Shown in pieces: positions 1 to 8,734 of a stretch of 64,000 bases of DNA. Numbering within the stretch: the stretch's first letter is position 1; each line of letters opens with the position of its first letter. The DNA lies in assembly GCA_025656455.1 (NCBI GenBank), contig JAHXHS010000004.1, forward strand, positions 99,675 through 163,674. The letters run 5' to 3'. Below the pieces are notes generated by a model. That model saw nothing but the letters and a program-made list of their open reading frames with translations, was not told the origin of the DNA and ran no database searches. Position numbers and translations under genes: made by a program. The DNA is from Candidatus Thiodiazotropha sp. (ex Epidulcina cf. delphinae). Its GTDB lineage: Bacteria > Pseudomonadota > Gammaproteobacteria > Chromatiales > Chromatiaceae.

Positions 1-13
1 GCCGGGTTAATAA
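1..13. repeat. Right end of a family 1 palindromic element (cut by window edge)
   Basis: The first bases read GCCGGGTTAATAA, identical to the outermost right end of the family 1 elements at 7630-7662, 10606-10638 and 27876-27908. The rest lies outside the window. It sits about 200 bases upstream of rpoE. Confidence 0.6.
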
Positions 14-137
14 TTTGCGGGGCAAGGTCGTAATGGTGATAATGCGCATCCAGATGAAATGCATCCTAGCCTATATTACAGTTTCGTTGAACCAGCCATG
101 AAACATTGCCCCAGATCAATAGAAGCGGGAGTTGCGA

Positions 138-164
138 GAACTTATCCAACAATAGAGTGTCAAT
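138..164 (+). promoter_or_regulatory. Possible sigma-E type promoter upstream of rpoE
   Basis: GAACTT at 138-143 is followed after 16 bases by TCAAT at 160-164, close to the sigma-E consensus (GAACTT, 16 bases, TCAAA-like). Autoregulation of rpoE by its own product is known in enterics and pseudomonads. Transcription would start near 170, upstream of the ATG at 211 and downstream of an upstream in-frame ATG at 106, which supports the shorter protein start. Prediction by eye only. Confidence 0.45.
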
Positions 165-210
165 GGGACTGTGCACAGGACGTGCCCGTCGCGAGGAGGT
201 AACGGCCCGG

Positions 211-789
211 ATGGGCGAGCGGTTAATCGATCAGGAACTTGTAGCACGGGTTCAACAGGGTGACAAAAAGGCGTTTGATCTGCTGGTGCTCAAATATCAG
301 CAGAAAATCACCAACCTGATCTCCCGCTATATCCGGGATCCTCACGAGGTGTTGGATGTGACCCAGGAGGCCTTCATCAAGGCCTATCGGGCGATTCCCA
401 AGTTCCGTGGCGATAGTGCGTTTTACACCTGGCTCTATCGTATTGCCATCAACACGGCGAAAAACTACCTTGTGGCCCAGGGACGCCGTCCCCCCTCCGA
501 TGACGTGGAAGCCGAAATGGCTGAACAAATGGATGTGGGCGTGCGTCTAAAGGAGACAGGCACACCTGAGAACCATGTATTGACCGAAGAGATTACATTG
601 ACGGTACAGAAGGCTATCGACGACCTGCCCGAGGACCTCCGTACCGCCATTGTGTTGAGAGAGCTTGAAGGTATGAGCTACGAAGAGATCGCCAATGCCA
701 TGTCCTGCCCCGTGGGCACGGTACGTTCGCGCATTTTCCGGGCGCGCGAGGCGATCGATAAAAAACTGAGCCCGTTGTTAAAACCTTAA
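211..789 (+). CDS. rpoE: RNA polymerase sigma factor RpoE (AlgU/sigma-24)
   Basis: ECF sigma factor directing the envelope-stress regulon in the cytoplasm. The 192-residue product has region 2 (QEAFIKAYRAIPKFRGDSAF, then YTWLYRIAINTAKNYL) followed by GRRPPSDDVE, and region 4 with DLPEDLRTAIVLRELEGMSYEEIA and the helix-turn-helix CPVGTVRSRIFRAREAI, nearly identical in layout to E. coli RpoE (191 residues). The reading frame is open back to 106, but ATG 211 is chosen because it is preceded by AGGAGGT (194-200), gives the family length, and lies downstream of the putative sigma-E promoter. It is followed 16 bases later by its anti-sigma gene, in the conserved order rpoE-rseA-rseB-rseC-mucD. Confidence 0.97.
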   Translation: MGERLIDQELVARVQQGDKKAFDLLVLKYQQKITNLISRYIRDPHEVLDVTQEAFIKAYRAIPKFRGDSAFYTWLYRIAINTAKNYLVAQGRRPPSDDVEAEMAEQMDVGVRLKETGTPENHVLTEEITLTVQKAIDDLPEDLRTAIVLRELEGMSYEEIANAMSCPVGTVRSRIFRAREAIDKKLSPLLKP

Positions 790-805
790 TATCAGGCATA
801 AGCAA

Positions 806-1378
806 ATGACTGAGCAAGAGTTTGAAAGGTTGTCCGCACTGGTGGACGATGAACTGCCGGAAAGCGAAATTTTGGGTGAAATCAACAAGCTGACGCAAAA
901 TCCGTCAAGCCGGGATATCTGGTCTCGTTACCACCTGATCGGCGATGCGATGCGCAGCGAACTCGGTACGCTTCACCACACCGGTATTGCCCAGGCCATC
1001 AGCAGCCGACTGGAAGATGAGCCGGTGGTGTTGGCGCCGGCCGCGCTGAAACGCTCGGCGCGGCCGAGGAAAAGGGCGCTCACCGGACTGGCGGTGGCGG
1101 CTTCTCTGGCTGCGGTGGCGGTGGTGATGGCGCCGCAGATGATCAACCCGGAGGGTTCCGAGGCCCCGCAACAGACCCTGGCCGTCAACCGGCCCCCTGA
1201 GACCAAGACCCTCTATGTGGCCGAAGACGGAACCCGCTGGGAGCTGCTCAAGAAGCCCAAGGTCGAGTCGCGGCTCAATGCCTATCTGGTCAATCATCAG
1301 GAGTTCTCTCCCTCGAGCAATATCAAAGGTATCATGCCGTTTGCCACCTTTGTCAGTTATGACGAAAACAAGCAGTAA
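806..1378 (+). CDS. rseA: Anti-sigma-E factor RseA (MucA-like)
   Basis: 190 residues. The N-terminal about 80 residues match the cytoplasmic sigma-binding domain of RseA/MucA (opening with ERLSALVDDELPE, then WSRYHLIGDAMR). A single hydrophobic segment at about 91-110 (ALTGLAVAASLAAVAVVM) follows a basic stretch (RPRKRA), so the protein should be an inner-membrane protein with a periplasmic C-terminus of about 80 residues. In the known pathway RseA holds sigma-E at the membrane until regulated proteolysis releases it. It lies directly downstream of rpoE and 27 bases before rseB. Confidence 0.92.
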   Translation: MTEQEFERLSALVDDELPESEILGEINKLTQNPSSRDIWSRYHLIGDAMRSELGTLHHTGIAQAISSRLEDEPVVLAPAALKRSARPRKRALTGLAVAASLAAVAVVMAPQMINPEGSEAPQQTLAVNRPPETKTLYVAEDGTRWELLKKPKVESRLNAYLVNHQEFSPSSNIKGIMPFATFVSYDENKQ

Positions 1379-1405
1379 CCGGTACAGAGAGGAAGAGCAA
1401 GCGGA

Positions 1406-2404
1406 ATGAGTCCAGCGCCAGTCAATAGCGTCCGCCATCGATTTACCCTGGGCCTCTGTGTCTTTCTGTCGCTCTGCCAGCCGGCCATGGGTAATGACGG
1501 TTTTTCTCCCAAGGATTGGTTGGAAAGAATGATGGAGGCGGTGCAGACGCTGAATTATCAGGGCACCTTCATCTACTTGCACGACAATCAGCTTGAAACC
1601 ATGAAAATCGCTCACGCCGTCGAAGGCAATCGTGTGAGAGAGAGCCTGATGTCCCTCAATGGCACGCCGCGTGAAGTGATACGCGATGAGGAATCGGTTA
1701 CCTGCGTTTTGCCTGAGTCGCATGAAGTCTCCGTGGACAAGCGCTCCCCCAGCAAAAAATTCTTGCATCTCCTGCCCCAGGATCTGGCCCAGCTGGAGGA
1801 TCACTACGGCTTTCAGAGTATTGGTACGGCCCGCATTGCCGATCGGCAGGCCCATGTGGTGGTGATCATGCCTAGGGATCGACTGCGCTACGGCTATCGT
1901 TTCTTTCTCGACAACGAGAGCGGATTGCCGCTGAAATCCGATCTGTTGAACGAACGGGGCGAACCGGTCGAACAGACCATGTTCACCGATCTGCAAATCG
2001 GTATCGCCGAAATCAGCGAACTGCACCATAGAGAGTCGCTCTTTACCTACCAGTTGAAGCATCACGGCGACGAAGCGGTGGCGATGCCCCGGGAGCCATC
2101 CGGCAAATGGGATTTTCTGCGCCTGCCGAGCGGCTTCAGGTTGAGTATGCAGCATCAGCTCCATGACCCTGTGGGAAAAGCGCCCATCGAGCAGTATGTC
2201 TTCAGTGACGGATTGGGTTCGCTCTCCGTTTTTGTCGAGCCTGATACAAGGGAAGAGGCATTCAGGGGAGTCTCCAGATTGGGCGCTATCAACGCCTGGG
2301 GCGGGCAGGTCCATGGCTATCAGGTGACGGCGGTTGGTGAAGTGCCGGCGGTGACGATTCTCGGCGTGGTTCAGGGCATGCGGCTCAAACCCGAAAATGA
2401 TTGA
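1406..2404 (+). CDS. rseB: Sigma-E regulatory protein RseB (MucB)
   Basis: 332 residues with an N-terminal signal peptide (hydrophobic core FTLGLCVFLSLCQPAMG) and the MucB/RseB two-domain layout: the LolA-like fold opening with WLERMMEAVQTLNYQGTFIY, then a C-terminal domain with RLPSGFRLS and FSDGLGSLSVFVE. RseB is periplasmic, binds the periplasmic part of RseA and protects it from DegS-type cleavage. Its start follows a GAGGAAGAGC stretch; the end overlaps rseC by 8 bases, suggesting translational coupling. Confidence 0.95.
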   Translation: MSPAPVNSVRHRFTLGLCVFLSLCQPAMGNDGFSPKDWLERMMEAVQTLNYQGTFIYLHDNQLETMKIAHAVEGNRVRESLMSLNGTPREVIRDEESVTCVLPESHEVSVDKRSPSKKFLHLLPQDLAQLEDHYGFQSIGTARIADRQAHVVVIMPRDRLRYGYRFFLDNESGLPLKSDLLNERGEPVEQTMFTDLQIGIAEISELHHRESLFTYQLKHHGDEAVAMPREPSGKWDFLRLPSGFRLSMQHQLHDPVGKAPIEQYVFSDGLGSLSVFVEPDTREEAFRGVSRLGAINAWGGQVHGYQVTAVGEVPAVTILGVVQGMRLKPEND

Positions 2405-2867
2405 AGAGCCCGCCACCGTCGTCAGCCTGGATGAGGAATACGCCGTCGTGGTAACGGAGCAACGTGCTGCTTGCGGCTCATGCCAGCGTGCCGACGGTTG
2501 CAGTACCACAGTGCTGGCGGGGCTTTTCAAACGCCGTCACAACCCACTCAAGGTGCTCAATCCCATCCAGGCAAAACCGGGGGAGCGGGTCATCATCGGA
2601 TTACGGGAGCAGGCGCTGCTCAAGGTCTCGGTGCTGGCCTACCTGCTTCCGCTCGTGTGTATGATCATGGCAGCGATCCTGATGCAGTGGCTGGCTGCCC
2701 GTTTTGCCTGGCAAGTCGGGGAACTCCCACCGGTCGTCGGCGGTCTATTGGGGCTGATTGCCGGGCTACTTTTGCTAAGACGACTCGCCGGACGCAAGAG
2801 CGGTGAGCCGGGTTATCAAGTCGTCATTCTACGCCAGGCAGACGCCACCCCTGTGCAACTTGTCTGA
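2397..2867 (+). CDS. rseC: SoxR-reducing/RseC family membrane protein
   Basis: 156 residues. The N-terminal half holds the family cysteine motif CGSCQRADGC (C-x2-C-x5-C) at about 26-35; two membrane segments follow at about 77-97 and 108-128 separated by a short loop. RseC proteins are inner-membrane proteins of the sigma-E operon linked to SoxR reduction (related to RnfB-type reductase function in E. coli) and to sigma-E control. Overlap with rseB supports one operon. Confidence 0.9.
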   Translation: MIEEPATVVSLDEEYAVVVTEQRAACGSCQRADGCSTTVLAGLFKRRHNPLKVLNPIQAKPGERVIIGLREQALLKVSVLAYLLPLVCMIMAAILMQWLAARFAWQVGELPPVVGGLLGLIAGLLLLRRLAGRKSGEPGYQVVILRQADATPVQLV

Positions 2868-2927
2868 CGATAGCCAAACAGGGCATATCCGGCGTTAGAT
2901 CCAATAGTATCCTCCAGGAGCCGTTTC

Positions 2928-4364
2928 ATGAGAGACATTAAATTCCCCATACAAATCCTCGCAGCAATGATACTGGGGCTCTTCTTCATGTTGCCTCTGC
3001 AAGCGCGCGAGCTTCCCGATTTTACCGGCCTGGCTGAGCAGAATGCCCCATCAGTGGTCAATATCAGCACCAAGCAACAGTTGGTTCGTCGGCATAAACA
3101 GCCGTTCAATATCCCCGATCTGCAAGATTTTCCCGAAGGCAGCCCGTTGGGTGAGCTGATGAGAAAGTTTTTTGGCAATCATGGCTTCCAATTACCTGAA
3201 GAGGGGCCGGAAAAGCGCTCTTTGGGGTCAGGATTCATCATCTCCGAGGATGGCTATATCCTCACCAACAACCATGTCGTGGACGAGGCGGATCAAATCC
3301 TGGTGCGCATGAATGATCGTCGGGAGTTCGTTGCCGAAGTGATCGGCAAGGACGAGCGCAGCGATATCGCGCTGATCAAAATCGATGCCGATGACCTGCC
3401 CGTGGTTGAGATCGGTAATTCAGAACAGCTCAAGGTGGGGGAATGGGTATTGGCCATCGGCTCCCCGTTCGGTTTCGACCATTCGGTCACTGCGGGTATC
3501 GTCAGTGCAAAAGGTCGCAATCTGCCGAGTGAGAATTATGTTCCCTTCATTCAGACCGATGTGGCGATCAATCCCGGCAACTCAGGCGGTCCTCTGTTCA
3601 ATCTTGACGGCAAGGTGGTTGGAATCAATTCCCAGATCTACAGTCGCTCGGGTGGTTTCATGGGACTCTCTTTCGCCATTCCCATCGAGGTGGCGATCAA
3701 TGTCGCTGAGCAGCTCAAGACCCGCGGGCGCGTCACGCGCGGCTGGTTGGGGGTGCTGATTCAGGACGTGACCAATGACTTGGCCGACAGTTTCGATATG
3801 GATCACCCGCGAGGGGCGCTGATCGCCCGTGTATTGCCTGATAGTCCGTCGGAGAAGGCCGGTTTGCAGGTGGGTGATGTGATTCTGGCGTTCAATGGAA
3901 CAAAGATCGCTACCTCCTCCGAACTGCCTCCGCTGGTGGGTGGCAGCAATGTGGACAAACCGGCTGAATTGAAGATCCTGCGTAACGGCAAGGTCAAGCA
4001 GGTGAAAGTGAATATCGGCGAACTGCCGCCGGACGACACCCTGGAGCTTGCCGGCAACCAGGCGCCGAAGGTGTCGGAAAACCGCCTTGGGCTGATGGTC
4101 TCCTCGGTCAGCGAGCCATTACGCCAGCAGTTGAACCTGTCTTCGCGTCGGGGGGTGGTGGTTGAGTCCGCCACGGGAAAGGCTTCACGGGAGGCAGGGA
4201 TTCAACAGGGCGATGTCATTACCATGATGAACAACCGCGAGGTCGAAGGTGTCGAGCACTTTAATCGACTGGTCAAGGCGTTACCGGCCGACAAGACCGT
4301 AGCCCTGCTGGTGCATCGCAATACGGGTCCGATCTTTCTCGCCCTGAGAGTCCCTGAAGAGTGA
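2928..4364 (+). CDS. mucD: Periplasmic serine protease MucD (DegP/DegQ family)
   Basis: 478 residues with a signal peptide (about 1-26, ending LPLQA-R). The trypsin-like domain shows the complete catalytic triad: His116 in TNNHVVD, Asp146 in RSDIALIKID and Ser219 in NPGNSGGPLF. Two PDZ domains follow at about 265-365 and 380-475 (GWLGVLIQDV; GLMVSSVSEPLR). This is a periplasmic chaperone-protease degrading misfolded envelope proteins. Position after rseC matches Pseudomonas mucD. ATG 2928 follows CAGGAG. Confidence 0.95.
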   Translation: MRDIKFPIQILAAMILGLFFMLPLQARELPDFTGLAEQNAPSVVNISTKQQLVRRHKQPFNIPDLQDFPEGSPLGELMRKFFGNHGFQLPEEGPEKRSLGSGFIISEDGYILTNNHVVDEADQILVRMNDRREFVAEVIGKDERSDIALIKIDADDLPVVEIGNSEQLKVGEWVLAIGSPFGFDHSVTAGIVSAKGRNLPSENYVPFIQTDVAINPGNSGGPLFNLDGKVVGINSQIYSRSGGFMGLSFAIPIEVAINVAEQLKTRGRVTRGWLGVLIQDVTNDLADSFDMDHPRGALIARVLPDSPSEKAGLQVGDVILAFNGTKIATSSELPPLVGGSNVDKPAELKILRNGKVKQVKVNIGELPPDDTLELAGNQAPKVSENRLGLMVSSVSEPLRQQLNLSSRRGVVVESATGKASREAGIQQGDVITMMNNREVEGVEHFNRLVKALPADKTVALLVHRNTGPIFLALRVPEE

Positions 4365-4603
4365 TCTGTCTGCACTTCTATTATCGCCATGCGTGCCATT
4401 TGTGCGAAGACATGCTGGAGGATCTGGCGCGCCTGCGTAGGGAGTGGGAGTTTGAGCTGATAGAGGTCGATATCGATCAGCGGCCCGAGATACGCGAAAA
4501 GTACCATGCCCGGGTGCCGGTCCTCGAGAGCGCTCAGGGCCTCTGCTTGAGTGAGCATTTTCTCGATCAGGCCACGTTACTGAGCTATTTGCAGGGCGCG
4601 TGA
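4361..4603 (+). CDS. Glutaredoxin-like (DUF836-type) protein
   Basis: 80 residues with a thioredoxin-fold opening ([15 protein letters not shown]): a redox CxxC at Cys12-Cys15 (CHLC) and the cis-proline region ARVPVLES. It resembles the small glutaredoxin-like family next to mucD or lepA in many gammaproteobacteria. GTG start overlaps the mucD stop (GTGA at 4361-4364), so it is translationally coupled. Cytoplasmic. Its substrate cannot be read from the sequence. Confidence 0.8.
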   Translation: MICLHFYYRHACHLCEDMLEDLARLRREWEFELIEVDIDQRPEIREKYHARVPVLESAQGLCLSEHFLDQATLLSYLQGA

Positions 4604-4641
4604 TTTGGTATTATTCCGCCTTTGTGCGTCTGGCGACAGTT

Positions 4642-4666
4642 GAAACGCCCCGTTTCGGGGCGTTTC
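4642..4666 (+). terminator. Strong hairpin between glutaredoxin gene and lepA
   Basis: GAAACGCCCCG (4642-4652) and CGGGGCGTTTC (4656-4666) form an 11-bp perfect stem with a 3-base loop, followed by CTCATTTTATC. It lies in the 86-base gap before lepA, so it can end the mucD transcript or act as an attenuator for lepA. The T-tract is short. Confidence 0.65.
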
Positions 4667-4689
4667 TCATTTTATCGGTAAGGGTTTTT

Positions 4690-6495
4690 ATGGCTGATTT
4701 GCGACATATCCGTAACTTTTCGATCATTGCCCATATCGATCATGGTAAATCGACCATTGCGGACCGGTTTATCCAGCGTTGCGGTGGTCTCAGTGAACGC
4801 GAGATGGCCGAGCAGGTCTGCGACTCCATGGAGTTGGAGCGTGAACGGGGCATCACCATCAAGGCGCAGAGCGTGACGCTTGACTACCACGCCGAGGATG
4901 GAGAGACCTACCAACTCAACTTCATCGATACCCCTGGCCATGTGGATTTCTCCTATGAGGTTTCCCGCTCCCTCGCTGCCTGCGAAGGGGCGCTGCTGAT
5001 CGTGGACGCGGCCCAGGGCGTGGAGGCGCAGAGTGTTGCCAACTGTTACACCGCCATTGAGCAGGGCCTGGAGGTCCTGCCGGTGTTGAATAAGATCGAT
5101 CTGCCCTCAGCCGAACCGGATCGGGTGATCAATGAGATCGAGGAGATCATCGGTATCGATGCCGGGCATGCCATTCGTGTCAGCGCCAAGACAGGGTTGG
5201 GCATCGATGAGTTGCTCGAGCAACTGGTGGCCACCATACCGCCGCCCGGCGGTGATGGCGATGCGCCGCTGCAGGCGCTGATTATCGATTCTTGGTTCGA
5301 TCCCTATGTGGGGGTCATCTCATTGATCAGGGTCATGAACGGCATCATTCGGCCAAAGGACAAGATGCGCATCATCTCCACCGGACGGGTGTTTCAGGTG
5401 GAGAAGGTGGGGGTATTCACGCCTAAACAACTGGATAGGCCGGCATTGGGGAGCGGTGAGGTCGGTTATGTGATCGCTGGCATCAAGGAGATCGACGGTG
5501 CGCCGGTCGGCGACACCATCACTTTGGAGAACCGTCAGGCGGATGGACCGCTGCCCGGTTTTGAAGCGATGCATCCCCGGGTCTTTTCCGGGCTCTATCC
5601 GGTCAATTCGGACGATTACGAGGATTTACGGGATGCATTACAGAAACTGCGCCTCAACGATGCCGCGCTGCATTATGAGCCCGAGACATCCCAGGCCCTG
5701 GGATTCGGCTTTCGCTGCGGTTTCCTCGGTATGTTGCACATGGAGATCGTGCAGGAGCGCTTGGAGCGTGAGTACGACCTCGACCTGATCACCACAGCCC
5801 CCTCGGTTGTTTATGAGGTGTTGAAGAATGATGGGGAGCTGATTCATATCGAGAATCCCGCGGCGCTGCCCGATCCCGGTAAGATCGAGGAGGTGCGCGA
5901 ACCGATTATCGTGGCAACGATTCTGGTGCCCCAGGACTACCTGGGCAATGTAATCACCCTCTGTATCGAGAAGCGTGGTGCACAGAAGAATATGCAATAC
6001 CTGGCAGGACAGGTTCAGTTGAGCTATCAACTGCCGATGAATGAAGTGGTGCTCGATTTCTTCGACCGTCTCAAGTCGGTGAGCCGTGGTTATGCCTCGT
6101 TCGAGTACGAATTCACTCACTTTCAGGCATCGCCCCTGGTGAAGCTGGATATCCTGATTAACGGTGAGCGGGTGGATGCCTTGTCGCTGATCGTGCACCG
6201 GGATCAGGCACAGAGCCGAGGCCGTGATTTGACGTCGAAGATGAAGGAGATTATTCCACGACAGATGTTCGAGGTTGCCATTCAGGCTGCCATCGGCAGC
6301 AAAATCATTGCTCGCACAACGGTAAAGGCCTTGCGAAAAAATGTCACCGCCAAATGTTACGGTGGCGATATCACCCGAAAGCGCAAACTGCTGGAAAAGC
6401 AGAAAGCGGGTAAAAAACGCATGAAACAGGTCGGCAAGGTCGAGATCCCGCAGGATGCCTTCCTTGCCGTGCTGCAGGTAGGTAAGGATAATTAA
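4690..6495 (+). CDS. lepA: Elongation factor 4 (LepA), ribosomal back-translocase GTPase
   Basis: 601 residues, family length (E. coli 599). GTPase motifs: P-loop AHIDHGKST, switch [18 protein letters not shown]; followed by domain II, EF-G-like domains III and V, and the LepA-specific C-terminal domain ([20 protein letters not shown]). The frame extends upstream to 4600 but ATG 4690 ([11 protein letters not shown]) is the conserved start, with GTAAGGG upstream. Membrane-associated GTPase acting on stalled ribosomes. It heads the lepA-lepB-rnc-era-recO-pdxJ run. Confidence 0.98.
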   Translation: MADLRHIRNFSIIAHIDHGKSTIADRFIQRCGGLSEREMAEQVCDSMELERERGITIKAQSVTLDYHAEDGETYQLNFIDTPGHVDFSYEVSRSLAACEGALLIVDAAQGVEAQSVANCYTAIEQGLEVLPVLNKIDLPSAEPDRVINEIEEIIGIDAGHAIRVSAKTGLGIDELLEQLVATIPPPGGDGDAPLQALIIDSWFDPYVGVISLIRVMNGIIRPKDKMRIISTGRVFQVEKVGVFTPKQLDRPALGSGEVGYVIAGIKEIDGAPVGDTITLENRQADGPLPGFEAMHPRVFSGLYPVNSDDYEDLRDALQKLRLNDAALHYEPETSQALGFGFRCGFLGMLHMEIVQERLEREYDLDLITTAPSVVYEVLKNDGELIHIENPAALPDPGKIEEVREPIIVATILVPQDYLGNVITLCIEKRGAQKNMQYLAGQVQLSYQLPMNEVVLDFFDRLKSVSRGYASFEYEFTHFQASPLVKLDILINGERVDALSLIVHRDQAQSRGRDLTSKMKEIIPRQMFEVAIQAAIGSKIIARTTVKALRKNVTAKCYGGDITRKRKLLEKQKAGKKRMKQVGKVEIPQDAFLAVLQVGKDN

Positions 6496-6523
6496 CCCGT
6501 ACGGGAGAGGATACGCATAAACC

Positions 6524-7372
6524 ATGAATTTTGATTTTCCAACATTTCTTGTTGTCGCCAGTGCCCTGACCGGTGGCATCTGGCTCTTGGATAGCATTTT
6601 ATTCGCTCCGAAACGGCGTAAGGTTGCCGCCGCCGATGAAGGTGGCGAGACGGATAATGTTCAGGCGGCCCGGAAGGAACCTCTGATTGTTGAATATTCA
6701 CGCTCTTTTTTTCCAGTGATTTTCGCAGTCCTGATACTGCGCTCCTTTCTCGTGGAGCCCTTTCGCATCCCTTCCGGCTCGATGATGCCGACACTGCTGA
6801 TCGGAGATTTCATTTTGGTCAATAAGTTCAGCTATGGCATTCGTCTGCCGGTGTTGAATGAGAAGATCATCGATCTGGGAGAGCCTCAGCGTGGCGATCC
6901 GGTCGTATTTCGCTATCCCAAGCAGCCCTGGGTGGACTATATCAAGCGGGTAGTGGCCGTGCCGGGTGATACCATCTACTATCGGAACAAGACCCTGTAC
7001 GTCAACGGGGAGGCGATGCCGCAGACACCCTTGGGACAATACACCGGTGTCGGCAGCGGTGAACGCATGACCGGGGCGCTGATGGCTGTGGAGAACCTGG
7101 ACGGCACGGAACACACATTATTGATCAATCCTCTGGCGCCGGATCTGCCGATGGGGTGCCGGGTGTTGAGAAACGGACCGATCACCGTTCCAGAGGGAAA
7201 TTATTTCGTCATGGGCGATAACCGGGACAATAGTAATGACAGCCGTTGTTGGGGGCTGGTGCCTGAAGAGAACCTGGTCGGCAAGGCCTTTGGTATCTGG
7301 ATGAATTGGGATTCGGATATCAATGCCTTTCCTCCCATTGCCTGGGAGAGGATCGGCAAGGGTATTGATTGA
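6524..7372 (+). CDS. lepB: Signal peptidase I
   Basis: 282 residues. Two membrane segments near the N-terminus (about 8-27 and 60-76). Box B contains the catalytic Ser86 (PSGSMMPT) and box D the general base Lys141 (YIKRVVAVPGD); box E is GDNRDNSNDSR. Cleaves signal peptides of exported preproteins at the periplasmic face of the inner membrane. It sits 28 bases downstream of lepA, the classical lepAB pair. Confidence 0.97.
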   Translation: MNFDFPTFLVVASALTGGIWLLDSILFAPKRRKVAAADEGGETDNVQAARKEPLIVEYSRSFFPVIFAVLILRSFLVEPFRIPSGSMMPTLLIGDFILVNKFSYGIRLPVLNEKIIDLGEPQRGDPVVFRYPKQPWVDYIKRVVAVPGDTIYYRNKTLYVNGEAMPQTPLGQYTGVGSGERMTGALMAVENLDGTEHTLLINPLAPDLPMGCRVLRNGPITVPEGNYFVMGDNRDNSNDSRCWGLVPEENLVGKAFGIWMNWDSDINAFPPIAWERIGKGID

Positions 7373-7376
7373 GCAA

Positions 7377-7662
7377 TATTAACCCGGCACCCTAATAGGT
7401 TGCGTTCAGGGCTTCAAGAATGCCCTTGATCAAGGCGTGGCTCGCCGGCAAGGGTGATTCCCTTGTCAAGAGCCACAACGCCGAGCAAGGGCATTCTTGA
7501 AGCCCCTAACAGATTGATTTAATAAAGATAGGCCGCTGTGTGCCAGCCTACAGACTGCGTTATCAAAACTTACTGTAGGCGTGCTACAGCGGCGTTTTGA
7601 TGCGCAAGCTGTAGGCTGGCACACAGCGGCTGAACGCAACCTATTAGGGTGCCGGGTTAATA
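7377..7662. repeat. Family 1 compound palindromic element, copy A
   Basis: 286-base element filling the lepB-DUF4845 gap. The outer arms 7377-7409 and 7630-7662 are perfectly complementary over 33 bases, starting TATTAACCCGG and ending GTTCAG. Inside are two independent hairpins: 7410-7428 with 7486-7504 (19 bp, further extended by GGCGTGGCTC/GAGCCAC), and 7532-7553 with 7609-7630 (22 bp perfect). Together they would fold as a three-way junction. No ORF. Other copies: 10352-10638 and, with the interior inverted, 27660-27908. Confidence 0.93.
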
Positions 7663-7685
7663 ATAACTTAGTCGAGGTAGCTCGA

Positions 7686-8060
7686 ATGTACGCTATACGG
7701 AAACAACGTGGACTCACCTTCATCAGCTGGCTGGTCATCCTGATCGTTGCCGGTTTTCTGGCGATGGTCGGAATCAAGATTACTCCCGTCTATCTTGACC
7801 ATTTTGCAGTGAAAGCAACCTTGGCATCGGTCAAGCAGGAACCCTTCGCTGCGCGCAAACCGGTCAGGGAATTGCGCACTATGATCATGAAGCGCCTGGA
7901 TATCAACAGCATACGCCATGTCAAGAAGGACCATATCTCCATCAAGCGTGCGAGCGGCGACACCACTATCAATATCGCCTATGAAGTGCGTCGGCCGATC
8001 GTGGCGAATATCTCGCTGGTCATGACCTTCAATGAAACCGTCGAGTTGATTGCCAATTGA
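7686..8060 (+). CDS. DUF4845 family small membrane protein
   Basis: 124 residues starting at ATG 7686, just after the palindromic element. The frame extends upstream through the element, but that part is repeat sequence and is excluded. One hydrophobic helix at about 10-30 (LTFISWLVILIVAGFLAMVG), preceded by basic residues, then a periplasmic tail with the motif KITPVYLDHFAVK. DUF4845 proteins are regularly encoded between lepB and rnc in gammaproteobacteria; function unknown. Stop overlaps the rnc start (TTGA). Confidence 0.85.
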   Translation: MYAIRKQRGLTFISWLVILIVAGFLAMVGIKITPVYLDHFAVKATLASVKQEPFAARKPVRELRTMIMKRLDINSIRHVKKDHISIKRASGDTTINIAYEVRRPIVANISLVMTFNETVELIAN

Positions 8061-8734
8061 AAGCGGAAGTCGATAGGCTCTGCCGGGATTTGGGCTATCG
8101 TTTCAATGACCCCCGATTGATTGAACAGGCGCTGACCCATCGCAGCGCAGGGGGCAAGAACAATGAGCGCCTGGAATACCTTGGCGACGCCATTTTGGGA
8201 TTTGTCATAGCCGATGCGCTTTATCACCATTTCAAACAGGCGACCGAGGGGCAGTTAAGCCGTCTGCGCTCGCACCTGGTCAAACGCGACACCCTCGCCA
8301 GGATAGCGCGTGAGTTCAACCTTGGCGACTATCTCAACCTGGGGCAGGGCGAACTGCGCAGCGGCGGACAGAGTAGGGACTCCATTCTGGCGGACGGTGT
8401 CGAGGCGATTCTGGCGGCCATCTACCTCGATGGCGGTTATTCGGCAAGCCGCGAAGTGATTCAGCGGATATTCACCCCGCGTCTTCAGGGACTGAGTCTG
8501 GAGCATCATCAAAAGGATGCGAAGACCCAGCTTCAGGAGTACCTGCAGGCGAAGCGGATTGGTTTGCCCGGTTATGAGATCATGGATGTCAGCGGCAACC
8601 CTCATGACCAGGTATTCAGCGTGCTTTGCGAGGTCCCGGAACTTGAACAACGGACGATTGGTCAGGGCACCAGCCGGAGAAAGGCGGAGCAGGAGGCCGC
8701 GTCGCAAATGTTAACGGTCTTAAAGCATGGATAA
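8057..8734 (+). CDS. rnc: Ribonuclease III
   Basis: 225 residues. Endonuclease domain with the signature NERLEYLGDAILGF and the second acidic patch (SILADGVEAILAAIYLDGG), followed by a C-terminal double-stranded RNA-binding domain (KTQLQEYLQAKR, GTSRRKAEQEAASQML). Cuts double-stranded RNA in rRNA and mRNA maturation. TTG start at 8057 overlaps the DUF4845 stop; the end overlaps era by 8 bases, the usual rnc-era coupling. Confidence 0.97.
   Translation: MKAEVDRLCRDLGYRFNDPRLIEQALTHRSAGGKNNERLEYLGDAILGFVIADALYHHFKQATEGQLSRLRSHLVKRDTLARIAREFNLGDYLNLGQGELRSGGQSRDSILADGVEAILAAIYLDGGYSASREVIQRIFTPRLQGLSLEHHQKDAKTQLQEYLQAKRIGLPGYEIMDVSGNPHDQVFSVLCEVPELEQRTIGQGTSRRKAEQEAASQMLTVLKHG

Noticed and set aside
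106..210. N-terminal extension of RpoE from ATG 106
   Set aside because: Not conserved, spans the putative promoter, and a strong ribosome binding site precedes ATG 211.
905..2530. Long minus-strand ORF (541 residues) opposite rseA-rseB
   Set aside because: Low-complexity antisense translation of well-identified genes; no domain or start signal.
7500..7530. Integron attC-like reading of CCCTAAC/GTTAGGG in family 1 elements
   Set aside because: Only one core-like motif is present and it lies unpaired between hairpins, without the R'/R'' arrangement or an integrase.
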